DNA from: Glandiceps talaboti
Lineage: Eukaryota > Hemichordata > Enteropneusta > Spengelidae
Reading direction: 5' to 3'
Assembly: GCF_964340395.1 (NCBI RefSeq)
Contig: NC_135553.1
Location: forward strand, 5,355,001-5,375,000
Length of the DNA: 20,000 nucleotides
In this document: piece by piece, positions 17,974 through 20,000 of the stretch
Layout of the letters: every line of letters begins with the position of its first letter
Numbering within the stretch: position 1 is the stretch's first letter
Notes under the pieces: generated by a model
The model's database searches: none
The model's input: only the letters and a program-made list of their open reading frames with translations
What the model was told of the DNA's origin: nothing
Position numbers and translations under genes: made by a program

Positions 17974-19594
17974 GTCTGTCTGTCTGTCTGTCTCTGTCTG
18001 TCTGTCTGCCTGCCTGTCTGTCTGTCTATCTGTCTACTAAAGTATCAACTAAGTCTAATCTTCATGTCAAAACTTCTATCTCATTATCTGTTCATATTGC
18101 TTGGCATCTTGCATTACAATTTGACCTTTGACACTTGACCCTTGACAATGTCACCAAAAAGACAATTAGCAAAGTGATCCATGTAGAGATTAAAGATATT
18201 GTATTTAAATCTAATGTTCACATCTTTATGCAGATCTGAAATCCTATGACCCTTGACCTATTGCTGTATGGCTAAAATATGAAACCCATCCATCAAAGGT
18301 GTCTACGTAACATGAATTTTAAAACGAATGGCCAATCTTTTTGATGGAACAAATACATTACATCTTATAGCAGTGGAATATAATGAGAAAGAAGTCTATC
18401 ATACACATGCAATGAAAAACTCAGACTGATTCCAAGGTGTTTCTTACTTTGTATCTTTGTTGCCTTGGGGTTCAGGAGGCCATTTTCCAGCTGTTCTATA
18501 CACCAGCACAGCTCCTTCTGAAATTTCTCAGCAACAGACTGAAATACATAAGGAATGCATTTTGGAATGAGTGGGTGTAATTCCTAAAAGTAATGGCAAT
18601 ATTTAATGAATAGACTGAATACTGGTAATTGGTTCGATGTAGTCCTTTTAATATATAAAGGTACAATGCACCTCAGGAGCGAATTTCACTGAATATCATA
18701 TTATCACAGTAAGTCTCTCAGAAATTTTGCCTTGCATCGGGTTCTTTTGAAATAAAAAAAAAGAAATTTTGGGTCAATTGTTTTGTGTTCAGGAAAACTG
18801 ATAATCTTTAATGTAGCCATAGCATCCTGTCTGTTATACGAGTGATATTAATGGGTCAGTGACTGGCAAGATCCAGAGATTTGACAAAATTTGACAGTCT
18901 TAGCAGAGATTTTGATAGCATGTATAAAGCTATACCAACGTATATCAAACATGGTACTTAGGTTTATTTTCATCAAACAGGTTATTTGTTTCTTTTTATA
19001 GAATGGTTTATTTGTATTGAAAGAGGAATTTGATGTTTTACTGGATTACATTTCACCTACATTGTACATGAAAACTATAATATACAAGTACACAACGTAA
19101 ATCAGCAAGTAATGAGGATGAATGTAAAGGTGAATTGAATCACTTCATTTTGTTGTATGAATGTACCTCATCACTGACCTGAAGGTACTGCTGGAATACA
19201 TTATGTTTAAATTGGACAGAGAAAAAGGAAATATGACTATCCCCCCCCTTCCCCATTTTCAGTACAACTGTGCATTTTCATGAAACTAAATTTTTCCAAA
19301 CTCAAAAATCATCTTTATCACTACCTCAATCATATTTCGAAAATGACATGTAGGGGCTCACAAAAATATAATGTGATATTGTTTTCCATTCAAACAATGT
19401 ATTCAAATAAATCAATGTAAACTGATCGAAGATTCATATCATCATTAAAAATTATGAAATACAAAAAAAGAGTCGATAAATAAAAATCAAAGTTATTAGC
19501 CTACTTCTTCCTCTGTTTGATGCTCCACTGTATCTATTCCTCCTTCATTTTCTTGTCCAACCATGTACCGCCTTCTATCTCTATCAAGGTATTC
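15248..19594 (-). CDS. C8orf33: C8orf33-like protein (UPF0488 / DUF4615 family), 5'-partial, four exons
   Basis: The coding parts are 19505-19594, 18448-18538, 17501-17635 and 15248-15825, read on the minus strand. The introns all have AG acceptors and GT donors, and codon phases agree at every junction (0, 1, 1), giving 297 residues plus a TAA stop. Residues 39-51 ([13 protein letters not shown]) and 66-96, including KKRQVMH and FGDYR, match the conserved core of vertebrate C8orf33 as I remember it: an EQLE-x-GL helix, then RKRQ-x-MH and FGDYR. A FRFDF motif at residues 210-214 corresponds to the FRFNF near the human C-terminus. Here about 83 further acidic, Ser- and Lys-rich residues follow, including a run of five Asp at 261-265. 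The human protein is about 229 residues, so this one is longer even without its N-terminus. The molecular function of the family is not established to my knowledge. The 5' exons lie outside the window. Family assignment is strong; the exact 5' structure is not seen. Confidence 0.88.
16152..16256. mobile_element. 105-bp MITE, copy B, within the last intron of the C8orf33-like gene
   Basis: It begins TAGTCTATAAGGTACGCCGTG and ends TGACGTATCTTACAGTCTG. The flanks CTAAACTGG (16143-16151) and CTAAACTGG (16257-16265) are an exact 9-base duplication. Compared with copy A at 12079-12156 it has about 28 extra bases in the centre (from CCAACCCC to GAGGCCGG) that lengthen the internal hairpin. There is no coding capacity, so it would be non-autonomous. 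Confidence 0.88.
16270..17260. other. Intron of the C8orf33-like gene, no further structure
   Basis: AT-rich intronic sequence with no other gene seen on either strand. Confidence 0.5.
17268..17287. repeat. (GACA)n microsatellite, short
   Basis: Five units of GACA, within the last intron of the C8orf33-like gene. Confidence 0.9.
17501..17635 (-). CDS. C8orf33: C8orf33-like gene, core exon with KKRQVMH and FGDYR
   Basis: This exon is 135 nt and completes a Lys codon with its first two bases. It then encodes 44 residues and leaves one base for the last exon. The acceptor is CTTTCCTTCCTTCAG and the donor is GTAATG. It carries the family signature: [11 protein letters not shown], then MAKKRQVMH, then FGDYRTKM. 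The other two forward frames across the exon either hit a stop or lose this match. Confidence 0.92.
17846..18035. repeat. (TGTC)n microsatellite array
   Basis: Imperfect TGTC units with TCTGTC, TTGT and CTGCC variants. It lies in the intron between the exons ending at 17635 and starting at 18448. Open frames reading CLSV repeats are artefacts. Confidence 0.95.
18122..18148. repeat. Adjacent TGACCTTTGACAC and TGACCCTTGACAA motifs
   Basis: Two near-identical 13-base motifs at 18122-18134 and 18136-18148, both related to the DR1 consensus in reverse. They lie just after the TGTC array, in an intron. Confidence 0.45.
18247..18259 (-). promoter_or_regulatory. DR1-like nuclear receptor half-site pair
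   Basis: TGACCCTTGACCT is the reverse of AGGTCA-A-GGGTCA, a standard one-base-spaced direct repeat of the kind bound by RXR, HNF4 or COUP-TF family receptors. It is intronic in the C8orf33-like gene. Function is inference from the motif alone. Confidence 0.25.
18448..18538 (-). CDS. C8orf33: C8orf33-like gene, exon with the EQLE-x-GL segment
   Basis: This exon is 91 nt, starting in phase 0 and leaving one base for the next codon. The acceptor is TATGTATTTCAG and the donor is GTAAGAA, both good. It encodes 30 residues from [10 protein letters not shown] through [12 protein letters not shown] to KATKIQ. The [13 protein letters not shown] segment is the part most alike to the vertebrate C8orf33 helix, which reads ELAWCVEQLELGL in human as I remember it. 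Confidence 0.9.
19505..19594 (-). CDS. C8orf33: C8orf33-like gene, first exon visible in the window
   Basis: This exon is 90 nt with phase 0 on both sides and encodes 30 residues, beginning [11 protein letters not shown] and ending HQTEEE. The acceptor on the minus strand is a pyrimidine-rich tract ending TTTTGTACAG. The donor is GTAGGC, which is weak, and an in-frame TAA would be reached just downstream if it were not used. The stretch is hydrophilic and lies outside the conserved core, so the exon is supported mainly by splice signals and by phase agreement with the next exon. Confidence 0.7.
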
Positions 19595-19646
19595 CTGTAC
19601 AAAAGCAAAAGGAAATTTGTCAGAAAATGCTGGATACAGCCGGTAT

Positions 19647-19990
19647 CATGTTACTGTTCATTGGCTCTGTTTGATATAACTACACAGACACCGATAAGAA
19701 ACTGCATATTCTACACTTTTTGATAACAAGATGGAATGAATACAGATTCTAATGAAATTTTGTCTCAGTGAAATAAAGTAACGTGCCACTATGCAGACAT
19801 CAAATGCAAGCATCAAAATATTGGCGTCTGCATGTCTGTATCTAGTTGCAGTACATTTAAATGGTTTATCAGTTTATACAACATGTACCAAGAAATTGCA
19901 ATCCTGCCCTTCAAGTGTAGAATGCAAGGTGCAGTTTCTCATTGGTTTCTGCATGGTTGTATCAAAACAGAGCCAGTGAACACTAACATG
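19647..19990. mobile_element. 344-bp MITE-like element with ~75-bp inverted ends
   Basis: The left arm, from CATGTTACTGTTCATTGGCTC to CTACACTT (19647-19718), corresponds to the reverse complement of 19913-19990, sharing GGCTCTGTTTGATA, ACACAGACACCGAT or GCAGAAACCAATGA, GAAACTGCA and ATTCTACACTT. The interior has further pairing (ATGCAGAC with GTCTGCAT). Open frames inside are short. It lies upstream of the first visible C8orf33-like exon. Target duplication is unclear. Confidence 0.82.
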
Positions 19991-20000
19991 AAATGGGTGG

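Noticed and set aside
17836-18138. Frames with CLSV repeats
   Set aside because: Produced by the TGTC microsatellite inside an intron.

Overview
The window looks like nuclear DNA of a marine invertebrate. Coding density is low, one gene is spliced with GT-AG introns, and there are many microsatellites and short palindromic or MITE-like elements, with no bacterial-type gene packing. From memory, a head hairpin followed by GTCC-rich sequence (2340 onward), the CATAGACCC hairpins and a UPF0488/C8orf33-type gene would fit an amphioxus (Branchiostoma) or a similar deuterostome. That is a guess which I could not test.

Layout. Bases 1-7300 hold no gene I can defend. This part is dense in hairpins and palindromes (921-964, 1362-1444, 1757-1831, 2340-2369, 5426-5440, 6028-6062, 6181-6213), two long inverted-repeat elements (1904-2116, 4553-4686), a dispersed repeat pair (3940-3998 and 5768-5835), and AAC and poly-C tracts. 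A short open frame at 7422-7661 (+) has coding-like composition, a fair start context or acceptor, and a downstream AATAAA. It is a tentative small gene or terminal exon. Bases 7930-15000 are intergenic: an AC microsatellite, a 300-bp GTAT/GTAC array, a 37-bp-period minisatellite, and one copy of a small transposon family.

The one confident gene is on the minus strand at 15248-19594. It consists of four exons (19505-19594, 18448-18538, 17501-17635, 15248-15825) that join in frame across three GT-AG introns and encode the C-terminal 297 residues of a C8orf33/UPF0488 (DUF4615) homologue. Its 5' end lies beyond base 20000. Its introns contain a second copy of the small transposon family (16152-16256), GTCT-type tetranucleotide arrays and DR1-like TGACCTTTGAC motifs. 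A 344-bp inverted-repeat MITE (19647-19990) lies upstream of the first visible exon.

I found no sign of an unknown multi-gene system. The most checkable novelties are the paired MITE family with 9-bp target duplications, the hairpin families of the left half (one of pre-miRNA size), the long acidic tail on the C8orf33-like protein, and the unidentified 79-residue frame.
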